From contig CACHJY010000018.1 in NCBI GenBank assembly GCA_902580265.1, positions 1 through 24,163 of the forward strand: a DNA stretch of 24,163 bases. The letters are read 5' to 3'. This DNA is from an uncultured Alphaproteobacteria bacterium. Its GTDB lineage: Bacteria; Pseudomonadota; Alphaproteobacteria; Rhodobacterales; Rhodobacteraceae. Each line of letters starts with the position of its first letter. Within the stretch, counting starts at the first letter, position 1. The translations under genes were made by a program, and so were the position numbers. This document shows, in pieces, positions 15,232 through 24,163 of this stretch. The notes under the pieces are model-generated. The model did not search any database, was not told the DNA's origin, and saw nothing but the letters and a program-made list of their open reading frames with translations.

Positions 15232-17130
15232 ATGTCTTTTTCTTCAACCTTTTTGGAAAAAATTAAAACCAGTGTAAAAATTTCAGACATAGCGTCTCGA
15301 CACGTAAATTGGGATCCCAAAAAAAGCAATTTATCCAAACAAGATTTTTGGGCGCCTTGTCCTTTCCATCAAGAGAAAACAGCTTCATTTCATGTGGATG
15401 ATGTCAAGGGATTTTACTATTGTTTTGGATGTCAAGCAAAAGGTAACATCTTCAGCTTCTTGAAGGAAATGGAGGGGATTCCATTTTTCGATGCAGTAAA
15501 GTTACTGAGTGAGAAAGCCGGAATTCCTTTGGAAATTGATGATATTGCGAAAAGCAACACAATATCTACGGAAGAACAAAAACTGCTCAATATAAATGAA
15601 GCAGCAAGTAAATTTTTTACAAAATATCTTTTCAGCACTAAAGGCTCAATAGCTTTAAATTACTTAAAGGATCGTGGTTTATCATTGGACATCATAAAAG
15701 AATTTAAAATTGGCTTCTCTCCCTCAAAGAGCGACGATCTTATAAATTTCTTAAAATCAGAGGGATATAAAGAGCAATTCATCGAAAATGCAGGGCTTGC
15801 ATTTAAACCTGAAAACAAGCCATTAGTCGATAGATTCAGAAATAGAGTTATGTTTCCAATTTCCAATTTGAATGATAGGATTGTCGCGTTTGGAGGGAGA
15901 TCACTAACTACATCATATGGCGCCAAATATATAAATTCGGCAGAGACAAAAGTATTCAAAAAAGGTTCTCTTATTTTTAATCTTAAAAATGCACAAAAAA
16001 ATGCAAAAAACGATCCTTTAGTTATAGTAGAAGGCTACATGGATGTTATTTCTCTAGCCAACAATTCAATAAATAATGTGGTTGCTCCGCTAGGAACTTC
16101 TTTGACAAAAGAACAATTACAATTGATTTGGAAGGTTTGTGAAGAGCCAGTTTTACTACTTGATGGAGATAATGCCGGAAAACTTGCGACTTCACGAGCA
16201 GTTGAATTGGCACTTCCATTAATTTCTTATAATCAAACCCTAAGAATAGCAAATCTACCTACAGACTACGATCCAGATGATCTCATAAAACAACAAGGCA
16301 AAGATGCACTGAAAGAAGTAATAGAAAATTCGCAAACACTATCCGAATTCATGTTTATTAGTGAGAAATCACAGAGAAAATTAGACAGTCCCGAGCGCTT
16401 AAGAAAACTAGATGTTGAACTTACGGGTAAGATACAGAAAATTAAAGATATTAACTTAAGAAAAATGTTCTTAACGGAAATGAATGGCAAGATAAGAGAA
16501 GTTCAGTTTCAAAGCAAAATAAATATCAATCAAAATCAAGGATCAAACCACACTGAAAACAAAATCAAAAGCAAAAAGAAGTCAATATCCCGCATTCAGG
16601 TTTCTGAAAAAGAAATAGAAAAGTTAGAAGCAGAAATAATGTTTTGCTTAATTAAAAACCCAATATTTATCAAGGATTTCAAAGTACAGCTGACTGATAT
16701 AGATTTTAGTGATGAGTTTTTTCTAAAATCGATTTGGAAAATCCAACATGAACCAATCTCCAACTCATCCGATATTTTTGATTCGATTTCTGATCACGCC
16801 ATGAAAAAAAACCCTTCATTGAAAAAACACCTTATCTATAACGATAAAAACAAAGAAGAAATGTCTAGAGACCTTCTTTTAAATAGAATAACTACATTAA
16901 ATTTAGCAAAAAATCGGCTTGAAAGCTTGAAAGATCTTAAAATTAAGATACAAACTCAAGAGTCCGATTCGCTTGACCAAGGCGAATCACTTGAAATAAT
17001 TCAAAATGAGTACCATAAAGCAGTCAGTGGATCTCAATTTGTTGAGGATTCGATTTTGAGAGAGCGTGAGTTTGACAAAGAAAGCCTTGATATTTTTAAA
17101 AAAAAAAATAAAGACTTTCTGAAAAAATGA
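15232..17130 (+). CDS. dnaG: DNA primase
   Basis: DnaG makes the RNA primers for replication. The 632-residue protein has the N-terminal zinc-binding domain ([14 protein letters not shown], with ligands Cys43, His46, Cys64 and Cys67 in YYCFGC). The core has Toprim motifs [12 protein letters not shown] (from about 264) and [10 protein letters not shown] (about 307-316), and [10 protein letters not shown] follows. The C-terminal third (about 460-632) is charged and less conserved, as expected for the helicase-binding domain. The ATG at 15232 has only a weak ribosome site. The last bases overlap the rpoD start (ATGA), a typical coupled dnaG-rpoD macromolecular-synthesis arrangement. rpsU, which precedes dnaG in enterobacteria, is absent, as usual in alphaproteobacteria. 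Confidence 0.95.
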   Translation: MSFSSTFLEKIKTSVKISDIASRHVNWDPKKSNLSKQDFWAPCPFHQEKTASFHVDDVKGFYYCFGCQAKGNIFSFLKEMEGIPFFDAVKLLSEKAGIPLEIDDIAKSNTISTEEQKLLNINEAASKFFTKYLFSTKGSIALNYLKDRGLSLDIIKEFKIGFSPSKSDDLINFLKSEGYKEQFIENAGLAFKPENKPLVDRFRNRVMFPISNLNDRIVAFGGRSLTTSYGAKYINSAETKVFKKGSLIFNLKNAQKNAKNDPLVIVEGYMDVISLANNSINNVVAPLGTSLTKEQLQLIWKVCEEPVLLLDGDNAGKLATSRAVELALPLISYNQTLRIANLPTDYDPDDLIKQQGKDALKEVIENSQTLSEFMFISEKSQRKLDSPERLRKLDVELTGKIQKIKDINLRKMFLTEMNGKIREVQFQSKININQNQGSNHTENKIKSKKKSISRIQVSEKEIEKLEAEIMFCLIKNPIFIKDFKVQLTDIDFSDEFFLKSIWKIQHEPISNSSDIFDSISDHAMKKNPSLKKHLIYNDKNKEEMSRDLLLNRITTLNLAKNRLESLKDLKIKIQTQESDSLDQGESLEIIQNEYHKAVSGSQFVEDSILREREFDKESLDIFKKKNKDFLKK

Positions 17131-19124
17131 TGGATAGAAAACCAATGAATACACAAGAAGCACAGCATAATGAAGACCAAGAAAATGAGAAAATTTTAGC
17201 TGATGGGCCTTCCAAGAAAAATTTAAAGAAAATAATTTCTGAGGCAAAACAAAAAGGATACATAACTAATGAACAACTTGAAGAATTGGTGATTAGTGAG
17301 AAGCTTTCTTCCGAGCAGATTGAAGACCTTATGACCGACCTTTCTGGTATGGGAATAAACATAACTGAAAATGAAGAAACGGAATATTCAGAGGATGCTG
17401 AAGAAAAATCAAGTTCAAAAGAGATCGTCGCCACCAACACAGAAGCTGAAACTCTGGATAAAACAGATGATCCCGTAAGGATGTACTTAAGAGAGATGGG
17501 CTCGGTTGAACTACTATCCCGAGAAGGTGAAATTGCTATAGCAAAAAGGATAGAAGCTGGACGAAATCTTATGATAAGTGGTCTGTGTGAAAGTCCACTG
17601 ACTTTTCAGGCAATAACTATTTGGCGGAACGAGTTGCTAAATGAAGAAATTATGTTGAGGGATGTTATAGATCTCGAAACAACCTTCACAGAAATTGGAG
17701 ACTCTGAGCAGCTTGATGAAGATATTGAAAAGCTCGATATTGATCAAAATCCCGATAAATTGACGCCTGAAAAAAATGAAAAAGAAAATGAAAGTTCTTC
17801 GGAACAATTTGAAAAAAAGAATGATGAGGAAGAGGAAGAAGAGGACGCGATAAACGTATCTTTAGCTGCCATGGAGTATTCGTTAACACCACATGTTTTA
17901 AATATACTAGAGGAAATAGATAAGAAATACACCAAGTTAAAAGAGCTTGAAAAGAAAAGGATGAAAGCAACCTTCGATTCGAGTAAAAAATTTTCTAATA
18001 AAGACGAAGTTAAATATCAAGATTTTAAACACTCTATTGCTTCGCTTCTAAATTCTCTAAACTTTCACAACAATCGTATTGAAGCACTTATCGACCAATT
18101 GTATGGAATTAATAAAGCCATAACTAATGTAGATAGCGCGTTTGTAAAAATATCAGATAAAGCAAGGATTAATAGGAAGGAGTTCATTCAAGAATATAAG
18201 GGCTTTGAATTGGATGAAACTTGGTTAGATAGAGTTGGTAAGCTTAAATCCAGAGGTTGGAATGTGTTAGCAAAAAATCACAGTGGGGAAGTTGAAGAAT
18301 TAAAGACCGAAATGACTAAGATTGGTAAAATTATTAACGTGGATATCTCTGAATTCAGAAAGATAGTTCAAAAAGTCAAAAAAGGGGAAAACGAAGCCAG
18401 AAGCGCAAAAAAAGAGATGGTTGAGGCAAATCTGCGATTAGTTATATCAATTGCAAAAAAATATACCAACAGAGGATTACAATTTCTTGATCTAATCCAA
18501 GAAGGCAACATCGGCCTCATGAAAGCTGTAGATAAATTCGAATACCGAAGAGGTTATAAATTTTCCACATATGCTACTTGGTGGATAAGACAAGCAATTA
18601 CCAGATCTATAGCGGATCAAGCTAGAACAATCAGAATTCCTGTGCACATGATCGAGACAATCAATAAACTTGTAAGAACAGGCAGGCAAATGCTTCATGA
18701 AATAGGAAGAGAACCAACCCCAGAAGAACTGGCTTCAAAATTACAGATGCCTCTAGACAAAGTTCGAAAAGTTATGAAAATTGCAAAAGAACCCATTAGC
18801 TTAGAAACACCAATCGGTGATGAAGAAGATAGTCAACTTGGTGACTTTATTGAGGACAAAAATGCACTGTTGCCATTAGACAATGCTATACAAGGTAATC
18901 TCAAAGAAACTACCACTCGCGTATTAGCGAGCTTGACCCCAAGAGAAGAACGAGTTTTGAGAATGCGCTTTGGCATAGGGGTGAATACCGATCATACTCT
19001 TGAAGAAGTAGGACAACAGTTCAGCGTTACGAGAGAAAGAATAAGACAAATAGAAGCAAAAGCACTAAGAAAACTGAAACACCCAAGCAGAAGTAGAAAA
19101 TTAAGATCCTTTTTAGACCAATGA
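17127..19124 (+). CDS. rpoD: RNA polymerase primary sigma factor RpoD (sigma-70)
   Basis: RpoD is the housekeeping sigma factor. The 665 residues include region 1.1 (about 30-75, [23 protein letters not shown]) and region 1.2 ([17 protein letters not shown], from about 113). A long non-conserved insert holds an acidic tract (about 229-242). Region 2 is the most recognisable ([25 protein letters not shown]... [10 protein letters not shown], about 436-490). Region 4.2 has [20 protein letters not shown], ending at SFLDQ. The conserved [11 protein letters not shown] ending marks group 1 rather than group 2 sigmas. Two ATGs (17127, 17130) are possible starts; both overlap the dnaG stop. Upstream promoters may lie in dnaG, but I cannot pick one. 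A perfect inverted repeat follows the gene at 19155-19191. Confidence 0.96.
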   Translation: MMDRKPMNTQEAQHNEDQENEKILADGPSKKNLKKIISEAKQKGYITNEQLEELVISEKLSSEQIEDLMTDLSGMGINITENEETEYSEDAEEKSSSKEIVATNTEAETLDKTDDPVRMYLREMGSVELLSREGEIAIAKRIEAGRNLMISGLCESPLTFQAITIWRNELLNEEIMLRDVIDLETTFTEIGDSEQLDEDIEKLDIDQNPDKLTPEKNEKENESSSEQFEKKNDEEEEEEDAINVSLAAMEYSLTPHVLNILEEIDKKYTKLKELEKKRMKATFDSSKKFSNKDEVKYQDFKHSIASLLNSLNFHNNRIEALIDQLYGINKAITNVDSAFVKISDKARINRKEFIQEYKGFELDETWLDRVGKLKSRGWNVLAKNHSGEVEELKTEMTKIGKIINVDISEFRKIVQKVKKGENEARSAKKEMVEANLRLVISIAKKYTNRGLQFLDLIQEGNIGLMKAVDKFEYRRGYKFSTYATWWIRQAITRSIADQARTIRIPVHMIETINKLVRTGRQMLHEIGREPTPEELASKLQMPLDKVRKVMKIAKEPISLETPIGDEEDSQLGDFIEDKNALLPLDNAIQGNLKETTTRVLASLTPREERVLRMRFGIGVNTDHTLEEVGQQFSVTRERIRQIEAKALRKLKHPSRSRKLRSFLDQ

Positions 19125-19154
19125 AGAATATGCTTATTGCTTGTTGGAAATTAT

Positions 19155-19191
19155 ATCTACTAAAGATATAGTTGCTTAAACTTTAGTAGAT
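19155..19191 (+). repeat. Perfect 11-base inverted repeat between rpoD and nrdR
   Basis: ATCTACTAAAG (19155-19165) and CTTTAGTAGAT (19181-19191) are exact reverse complements around a 15-base loop. In RNA they would form an 11-pair hairpin that ends 2 bases before the nrdR ribosome site (AAAGGGAG, 19193-19200). There is no T-run after it, so it is not a classical intrinsic terminator. It could be an operator for a dimeric repressor, a leader hairpin controlling nrdR/rib translation, or an mRNA stabiliser for rpoD. It is the only strong palindrome I noticed between genes. Confidence 0.7.
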
Positions 19192-19206
19192 CAAAGGGAG
19201 AATACG

Positions 19207-19683
19207 TTGCGCTGTCCATTTTGTGGCGATCTAGATACACAGGTTAAGGATAGTAGACCTTCTGAAGATCATATATCTATAAGAAGGAGAAGGCACTGTT
19301 CAAGTTGCGCCGGTCGTTTTACTACATACGAAAGGGTACAATTAAGAGACCTATATGTACTGAAAAAGAAAAATCAAAGAGAGATATTTGATAGGGATAA
19401 ACTAGAAAGATCCATAAGAATAGCTCTTCAGAAGAGACCAATCCAGTCTGAACGTATTGAGCAAATGATTACAGGAATCGTTAGAAGGTTAGAAAGTATT
19501 GGTGATACTGATATAAAATCTGAGATTATCGGTAAAATAGTAATGGAAACACTATCTAGAATTGATACAGTAGCCTATGTAAGATTTGCCAGTGTTTATA
19601 AAAATTTTCAAGAACTTGGAGATTTTGAAGATTTTATGTCAGAGCTACATCCAAGTAAACTTGAACCAAAGAAGACGGTTTAG
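19207..19683 (+). CDS. nrdR: Transcriptional repressor NrdR
   Basis: NrdR represses ribonucleotide reductase genes in response to ATP/dATP. The 158-residue protein has an N-terminal zinc ribbon (CPFC at residues 3-6 and CSSC at 31-34, with VKDSRP and a basic RRRR run). An ATP-cone follows (about 49-139, [29 protein letters not shown] to [13 protein letters not shown]). The start codon is TTG, directly giving the invariant MRCPFC. A GGGAG ribosome site 6 bases upstream supports it. It heads a compact operon with riboflavin genes, the usual order in alphaproteobacteria. The stop is followed at once by the ribD ATG. The hairpin just upstream may affect its expression. No NrdR box is recognised in the window. 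Confidence 0.95.
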   Translation: MRCPFCGDLDTQVKDSRPSEDHISIRRRRHCSSCAGRFTTYERVQLRDLYVLKKKNQREIFDRDKLERSIRIALQKRPIQSERIEQMITGIVRRLESIGDTDIKSEIIGKIVMETLSRIDTVAYVRFASVYKNFQELGDFEDFMSELHPSKLEPKKTV

Positions 19684-20841
19684 ATGATTAAATCTAGCGT
19701 TTCGGCAGAAGATAGGAGATATCTGAAAATAGCTCTGAACTTAGCTCGACGAAACATCGGGCTCACCGGTAAAAATCCTTCAGTTGCCTGCGTGATCACT
19801 TATAGAGATATTATTCTAGGTAGAGGAACCACACAACTTGGAGGAAGACCTCATGCAGAAATTATGGCTATCCAACAAGCTTCAGAACACTATCTCATGA
19901 AAAAGAACAGACAGATTAAAGATATCAATTTCTATATCACGTTGGAACCATGTGCACATGAAACTACTTCTCCATCCTGTGCAAAAGAAATTGTAAACTT
20001 TGGAGCAAATCGTGTTGTTTATTTGGCAACTGATCCCGATTATAGAACTAACGGCAAAGGTAAGTTGCTGATGGAAGAAGCAGGCATCGAATGTATTGAA
20101 ACCGATATTTATGAAAAGGAAAATTTCGATATTTTAAAAGGCTATTTAAAACAGAAAAAAAGTGGCATTCCCTACATTACACTAAAGATAGGCTCTTCTT
20201 TAAATGGTAAAATTGCCACAAAAAATGGACAGAGCAAGTGGATAACCAACTCAATATGTAGAAAGAGGGTACAGCTTATTAGATCAGAGAACGATGGAAT
20301 ATTAGTTGGTAAAAATAGCGTAATTATTGATAATCCACGACTTAATTTGAGAGATCAATTTGAAATAATCGAAAACAAACCAATTTTTATATTAGACACA
20401 AATTTCGAATTATCTGGTTTCAAAGGCCTTTCACTATTTGATAAAGTGGGAAGAGACAAGGTACACATAATAACTAGTAAGGAATTAAATGACAAAGCCA
20501 TAAAAGAAAACACTTTTTTCAAAGGGGTAAGTATAGACAAAGCTAACAAGGAACAAGATTTTTTAGACATACAAGACATTCTAAAAATTATTTCTAGACT
20601 TGGAGTAAATCGATTATTAGTTGAGGGCGGGGCAAGAGTATGGACCTCTTTTTTGAAGACCGGTTTTTTTGATGAAATTGTAATGTTTACCGGGAATAAA
20701 GTTATCAATGATTCAGGTACTTCCTGTATTAATGATTTTTTACCACTTGATACACAACTAGAAGATTTTCCAAATTTAACTTTGAAATCCTTAGTGAAAT
20801 GGAAAGATAATATTGAAGCAAAGTGGATTTCTAGTGATTAG
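19684..20841 (+). CDS. ribD: Bifunctional deaminase/reductase RibD
   Basis: RibD performs steps two and three of riboflavin synthesis: deamination of the pyrimidine product of GTP cyclohydrolase II, then reduction of the ribosyl side chain. Residues 1-150 form the cytidine-deaminase-like domain, with zinc ligands in HAE (57-59) and a Cys pair (Cys90, Cys99) in LEPCAHETTSPSC. Most RibD proteins have a PCSHxGRTPPC form here, so the inter-cysteine residues differ, but the ligands and spacing are intact. The reductase half (about 160-385) has KIGSSLNGKIAT, SKWITN, NPRLNLRD and the late LLVEGGARVW. Length (385) is slightly above the typical 360-370. The ATG directly follows the nrdR stop, so translation is coupled. 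Confidence 0.94.
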   Translation: MIKSSVSAEDRRYLKIALNLARRNIGLTGKNPSVACVITYRDIILGRGTTQLGGRPHAEIMAIQQASEHYLMKKNRQIKDINFYITLEPCAHETTSPSCAKEIVNFGANRVVYLATDPDYRTNGKGKLLMEEAGIECIETDIYEKENFDILKGYLKQKKSGIPYITLKIGSSLNGKIATKNGQSKWITNSICRKRVQLIRSENDGILVGKNSVIIDNPRLNLRDQFEIIENKPIFILDTNFELSGFKGLSLFDKVGRDKVHIITSKELNDKAIKENTFFKGVSIDKANKEQDFLDIQDILKIISRLGVNRLLVEGGARVWTSFLKTGFFDEIVMFTGNKVINDSGTSCINDFLPLDTQLEDFPNLTLKSLVKWKDNIEAKWISSD

Positions 20842-20853
20842 AAAGGATTAAAA

Positions 20854-21468
20854 ATGTTTACTGGGATCGTTACTGATGTAGGCGAAATAGCCAAAATTGA
20901 AAAAATAAAAGATACACGCGCTAAGATTTTTTGCAATTACAATATATCCGATCAAGATTTGGGAGCCTCAATATGCTGTGATGGGGTGTGTCTGACAGTA
21001 ACGGATTATGGCATCTCAGAAAACAAAAATTGGTTCTCAGTAGACATATCTAGCGAGACTATCTTAAAAACAATTATAGGTAATAAAGATTTTGGATGGA
21101 AACCTGGCAAAAAAGTAAATCTGGAAAGATCTTTAAAAATCGGTGATGAATTAGGGGGGCACATTGTGACGGGACATATAGATGGTACAGGCTCAATAGA
21201 AAAAATTCTAGAGGTTGAGGGAAGTACCCAAGTTACATTCCAAACTAATAAAAGCTTAGCTAAGTTTATTGCTGAAAAGGGATCAATAACTTTGAACGGA
21301 ACATCATTAACCGTTAATCAAGTTGACTCTTCATTCTTTGATGTCAACTTTATCCCACATACGAAAGATAATACTACCTGGGAAAAGATGTGCATTGGAG
21401 AGAAAGTTAATATTGAAATAGATATTCTAGCCAGATATGTAGATCGGATATTGGATTCAGGGAAATAA
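20854..21468 (+). CDS. ribE: Riboflavin synthase alpha subunit
   Basis: The enzyme converts two 6,7-dimethyl-8-ribityllumazine molecules into riboflavin and a pyrimidine that is recycled. The 204-residue protein begins with the hallmark MFTGIVTDVGEI and consists of two similar barrels (about 1-97 and 98-200). Each has a GxxVNLER/DGVCLTV-like substrate segment (DGVCLTVTD in the first, LNGTSLTVNQ in the second). GGHIVTGHIDGTG marks the domain junction. The ATG has AAGGA 5 bases upstream. It is 12 bases after ribD and 4 before ribBX. The gene is called ribC in some genomes. Confidence 0.95.
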   Translation: MFTGIVTDVGEIAKIEKIKDTRAKIFCNYNISDQDLGASICCDGVCLTVTDYGISENKNWFSVDISSETILKTIIGNKDFGWKPGKKVNLERSLKIGDELGGHIVTGHIDGTGSIEKILEVEGSTQVTFQTNKSLAKFIAEKGSITLNGTSLTVNQVDSSFFDVNFIPHTKDNTTWEKMCIGEKVNIEIDILARYVDRILDSGK

Positions 21469-21472
21469 AAAA

Positions 21473-22546
21473 ATGAAAGAACAAGGTGTTGAAATCTCTT
21501 CCACACAATCAATAATTGAAGATGCTAGGAACGGTAAAATGTTCATTTTAGTTGATCATGAAGATAGGGAGAATGAGGGAGATCTAGTAATACCAGGACA
21601 AATGGCAACTCCAAATGCTGTAAATTTCATGGCTACAAATGGTAGAGGATTAATTTGCTTGGCACTCTCCTCCGAACAAATAGACAAGTTGAAATTGCCT
21701 TTAATGGCCGCTACTAACTCCTCTCGGCATGAGACAGCTTTTACTGTATCAATCGAAGCGAGAGAGGGCGTTACAACAGGAATATCAGCTCATGACCGAG
21801 CAAAAACAATATCAGTCGCAATAAATCCTCAAGTAAGAACAGAAGAAATAGCCACCCCAGGACATGTTTTTCCATTAAGAGCAAAAGATGGTGGAGTACT
21901 CATTAGAGCAGGTCATACCGAGGCTGCAGTAGATATATCTAGGCTTGCCGGATTAAATCCTTCCGGTGTGATATGTGAAATTATGAATGATGACGGTAGC
22001 ATGGCAAGACTTAAAGATTTAAAAAAATTTGCATATACACATAATCTAAAAATCGGAACTATCTCAGACCTAATTGCGTATAGAAGAAAGCATGACAACC
22101 TCATAAAGGAAGTTGAAAGCTCAGTTTTAAACTCAAACATTGGCGGCAAGTGGAAAGTGATAAAGTTTAAAGACGAGATAGAAAATTCAGAACATATCGT
22201 CCTGAAGCTTGGAAAGATAAGTACTACCAAACCAGCGATGGTTAGGATGCATAAGTTAAACATTTATAAAGATTTGCTTGGTTTGGTACCTTCTAGATAT
22301 AATGAGATAGACAGAGCCATGCAAAAAATAATTACAAATAAAAATGGACTTTTGGTTATTCTAAGCGCAGATGACAGCAGTGCTGAAAAAAATAAATCAG
22401 ATACACTTAAGGAGTATGGTATTGGAGCTCAAATTTTATCTTTGCTCGGCGTAAAAAGAATAAAGCTTCTTTCGAATTCAAAACTCCCAAAGGTAATTGG
22501 CTTGGAGGGATATGGATTACGAATCGATACAACGGAGGGTTTCTAG
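21473..22546 (+). CDS. ribB: 3,4-dihydroxy-2-butanone-4-phosphate synthase with inactive GTP cyclohydrolase II-like domain (RibBX type)
   Basis: The N-terminal domain (about 1-205) should turn ribulose 5-phosphate into the four-carbon unit of riboflavin. It carries DHEDRENEGD (28-37), GHVFPLRA (130-137) and RAGHTEAAVD (145-154), all intact. The C-terminal domain (about 210-357) follows the GTP cyclohydrolase II fold: VRMH near the zinc site, and the ending YGIGAQILSLLGV...LLSNS...GLEGYGL is clearly related. It contains no cysteine at all, so the three zinc ligands are gone, and the RGIGL catalytic segment is missing. This agrees with the RibBX variant described for proteobacteria. I infer no GTP cyclohydrolase II activity. 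The ATG lies 4 bases after ribE; its stop touches the ribH start. Role of the tail is unknown. Confidence 0.92.
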   Translation: MKEQGVEISSTQSIIEDARNGKMFILVDHEDRENEGDLVIPGQMATPNAVNFMATNGRGLICLALSSEQIDKLKLPLMAATNSSRHETAFTVSIEAREGVTTGISAHDRAKTISVAINPQVRTEEIATPGHVFPLRAKDGGVLIRAGHTEAAVDISRLAGLNPSGVICEIMNDDGSMARLKDLKKFAYTHNLKIGTISDLIAYRRKHDNLIKEVESSVLNSNIGGKWKVIKFKDEIENSEHIVLKLGKISTTKPAMVRMHKLNIYKDLLGLVPSRYNEIDRAMQKIITNKNGLLVILSADDSSAEKNKSDTLKEYGIGAQILSLLGVKRIKLLSNSKLPKVIGLEGYGLRIDTTEGF

Positions 22547-23008
22547 GTGAGAACAGTGAATTCACGTAAGATCGACTTGCCAGACTTTAAGAAAAGACTT
22601 AAAATTTGCCTCGTTTCAGCTCCCTATTACAAGGATATTACCGATAATCTAATTCGGGGGGCACTGTACGCTCTAAAAAAAATAAAAGCCGATACAGAGA
22701 TAGTTGAGGTATCAGGTGCGCTTGAAATACCAACTGCAATAAAATTGATGGAAAGTGAGTTTGATGGCTTTATTGCAATTGGGTGCATCATCCGAGGTGA
22801 GACAACACACTATGAAATAGTGAGCACAGAAAGCTCTAGAGGGCTTACTAATCTCGGTCTTGAAAAAATCTGTATAGGGAATGCCATTTTAACTGTAGAA
22901 AATAGATTGCAGGCTGAAAAGAGAGCAGATCCCAAAATTTTTGATAAAGGCGGGGAGGCTTGCAATGCTTTGTTGAGTATTATCAAAATAAAAAGCAGAG
23001 GCCATTAA
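22547..23008 (+). CDS. ribH: 6,7-dimethyl-8-ribityllumazine synthase
   Basis: The enzyme condenses the pyrimidine intermediate with the four-carbon unit to give lumazine, the penultimate step of riboflavin synthesis; family members form pentamers or 60-subunit shells. At 153 residues it has typical length. Motifs are SGALEIPTAI (56-65), GCIIRGETTHYE (79-90) with the general acid/base His88, and GNAILTVEN plus ADPKIFDKGGEA near the end. The start is GTG, directly after the ribBX stop (TAGGTG), with a strong GGAGGG ribosome site 7 bases upstream inside ribBX. nusB follows after 4 bases. Confidence 0.95.
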   Translation: MRTVNSRKIDLPDFKKRLKICLVSAPYYKDITDNLIRGALYALKKIKADTEIVEVSGALEIPTAIKLMESEFDGFIAIGCIIRGETTHYEIVSTESSRGLTNLGLEKICIGNAILTVENRLQAEKRADPKIFDKGGEACNALLSIIKIKSRGH

Positions 23009-23012
23009 AATC

Positions 23013-23471
23013 GTGATCCCTTCTAAATCTTATGATTATAAAAAAAACACAACCTCACGATTATTTGCCATTCAAGCGCTATTTCAAATGGAAGCGAATG
23101 GCAAGAGTTATAGTACTATTAAAAAAGAGCTTAAAGAAACGTTTTATATGCGACAAATACAAGGCGCAGAAATTTTGAGACCAAATTATTTATTGTCTCA
23201 AAGAATCATAGAACAGGCTGCTAAAAATCAAATAATAATAGACACAAAAATCAATAAGGCTTTTAACAATCAGTGGAATCTAAAAACAATTGATACCACA
23301 TTGAGAGCGATACTGAGAGCCGCAAGTGCCGAGACTCTGAATAAGAAAACTCCTAAAAAAGTCATTATTTCAGAATATGTTTCAATAACGGGAACGTTTT
23401 ATCCTAATGGACAAGAACAAAAACTCGTAAATGGCTTGCTTAATAAAATTACAGAAGATCTTCAAACTTAG
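23013..23471 (+). CDS. nusB: Transcription antitermination factor NusB
   Basis: NusB with NusE (ribosomal protein S10) binds boxA RNA and prevents early termination in rRNA operons. The 152-residue all-helical protein shows the family pattern: RLFAIQALFQMEANG near the N-terminus, RAILRAASAE in the middle, and IISEYVSITGTFYPNGQEQKLVNGLLNKI at the end. In most relatives the EYV... part reads NEYVDVAHAFF, so it is somewhat diverged. The start is GTG, 4 bases after ribH, with AGAGG about 11 bases upstream. It closes the rib operon, as is common. The last 23 bases overlap the end of parC on the other strand. Confidence 0.9.
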   Translation: MIPSKSYDYKKNTTSRLFAIQALFQMEANGKSYSTIKKELKETFYMRQIQGAEILRPNYLLSQRIIEQAAKNQIIIDTKINKAFNNQWNLKTIDTTLRAILRAASAETLNKKTPKKVIISEYVSITGTFYPNGQEQKLVNGLLNKITEDLQT

Positions 23472-24163
23472 TGATTTTTTTCCTTAATAATTTCTTAGAC
23501 AACATTTTGCCTACCTGGCCTCTTTTCCCTACCCAGTAGTTAATCTCCTCATTTTTTGGAAACATTTTTTTAATAATTAAGTCATTTTTATTAAGTTGTG
23601 AGAAAAGCATAACATCAGAAAGAGTTTCTTCCTTGTAACGTTGCAAGCGAACGCCTTTACCCTTTTTTAACAACGGCAACTCCTCAACTGAGAAAATAAG
23701 CATTTTTAAAGCAGTACTAAGTACGATAATGGTATCGCCAGTAATTTCTTGTAAGCCGATCACTTCATCTCCTGCGCTGAGTTCGAATATTTGTTTTCCT
23801 GTTTTCGCAGAGGATTGCAGAGAAGAAAAATCAACTATGAACCCAAGACCTTTCCTCGAAAATATTAAGCCTTTACCTTCTGGACGGAAAGTCAGAGTAC
23901 TTACTATAGAGGTAACATTCCCTGTTCCAATCATTAAATTCAGGGGTTCCCCATAGCCTTTGTCATTTTTTAATTGGTCAAGAGATAAGCTGAATGACCT
24001 CCCCTCTGCAGTTATAAACAACAATTGCTGACTTCTCATCAATTGAACAACAAACTTAATTCCATCACCATCTCTAAATTTAAATGAATTAATATCAAGG
24101 CTATGTCCCCTGTAAGACCTTATCCAACCATTTTCTGATAATACTACTGTTAAGGGAAAGTCA
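23449..24163 (-). CDS. parC: DNA topoisomerase IV subunit A, C-terminal part (5' end outside the window)
   Basis: ParC with ParE unlinks daughter chromosomes. Only the last 237 residues are visible: the frame is open from 24162 to a TAA at 23451-23449. The fragment belongs to the beta-pinwheel C-terminal domain. It begins VVLSENGWIRSYRGHSLD, then shows blades such as FKFRDGDGIKFVVQ and LLFITAEGRSFSL, and later LIFSRKGLGFIVDFSS and YWVGKRGQVGKML. The ATG at 24042 is internal, since homology continues beyond it. The strand ending VVLSENGWIR... resembles alphaproteobacterial ParC more than GyrA, and no GyrA-box (QRRGGKG) is seen in the visible part. It converges on nusB with a 23-base overlap of coding ends. 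Confidence 0.87.
   Translation of the reverse strand, partial: DFPLTVVLSENGWIRSYRGHSLDINSFKFRDGDGIKFVVQLMRSQQLLFITAEGRSFSLSLDQLKNDKGYGEPLNLMIGTGNVTSIVSTLTFRPEGKGLIFSRKGLGFIVDFSSLQSSAKTGKQIFELSAGDEVIGLQEITGDTIIVLSTALKMLIFSVEELPLLKKGKGVRLQRYKEETLSDVMLFSQLNKNDLIIKKMFPKNEEINYWVGKRGQVGKMLSKKLLRKKITKFEDLL

Noticed and set aside
19125..19206. FMN riboswitch or NrdR box upstream of the nrdR-rib operon
   Set aside because: None of the conserved RFN-element boxes or the NrdR-box pattern is visible; only the 11-base palindrome is present.
1..24163. CRISPR arrays, insertion sequences, prophage genes, toxin-antitoxin or defence systems
   Set aside because: No spaced direct repeats, transposase motifs or such gene families were seen; nearly all sequence is accounted for by housekeeping genes.

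Overview
The window is an AT-rich (well below 40% GC by eye), gene-dense stretch of a bacterial chromosome. It most resembles a free-living alphaproteobacterium with a compact genome. The clues are a short SRP RNA next to dnaX-ybaB-recR, an rluD-rpoH pair, a membrane-anchored CycM-type cytochrome c, an alpha-type PheA with an ESYM motif, an nrdR-ribD-ribE-ribBX-ribH-nusB operon, and a small DUF6476-like membrane protein divergent from rluD. I cannot name the genus; marine low-GC lineages are a reasonable guess. No stretch over 300 bases lacks a gene, and I see no insertion sequence, prophage, CRISPR array or integration site. I found no previously undescribed system. The contents are mostly housekeeping genes with some unusual details.

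Layout. Bases 1-729 (+) hold the 3' end of recJ and a tRNA-Glu. Bases 740-5967 (-) hold a block read leftward: SRP RNA, dnaX, ybaB, recR, an AMP-forming acyl-CoA ligase and gap. Bases 6030-10637 (+) hold nudC and a large one-chain 5-oxoprolinase-like protein. Bases 10630-11873 (-) hold an ImuA-like protein and cycM. Bases 11981-12835 (+) hold pheA. Bases 12837-14850 (-) hold rluD then rpoH. Bases 14856-19124 (+) hold the DUF6476-like gene, dnaG and rpoD. Bases 19207-23471 (+) hold nrdR, four riboflavin genes and nusB, packed with gaps of 0-12 bases. Bases 23449-24163 (-) hold the 3' end of parC.

How the genes work together. DnaX, RecR, RecJ, DnaG, ParC and probably the ImuA-like protein act in replication and repair. 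RpoD, RpoH, NusB and NrdR act in transcription and its control. SRP RNA, tRNA-Glu and RluD serve translation and protein targeting. RibD, RibBX, RibE and RibH cover riboflavin synthesis except GTP cyclohydrolase II: the domain that could supply it here has lost every cysteine, so a separate ribA is expected elsewhere. Gap, the acyl-CoA ligase, 5-oxoprolinase, PheA and CycM are central metabolism and respiration. Three convergent gene pairs overlap or nearly touch at their ends, and one divergent pair has start codons only five bases apart, which fits a streamlined genome.
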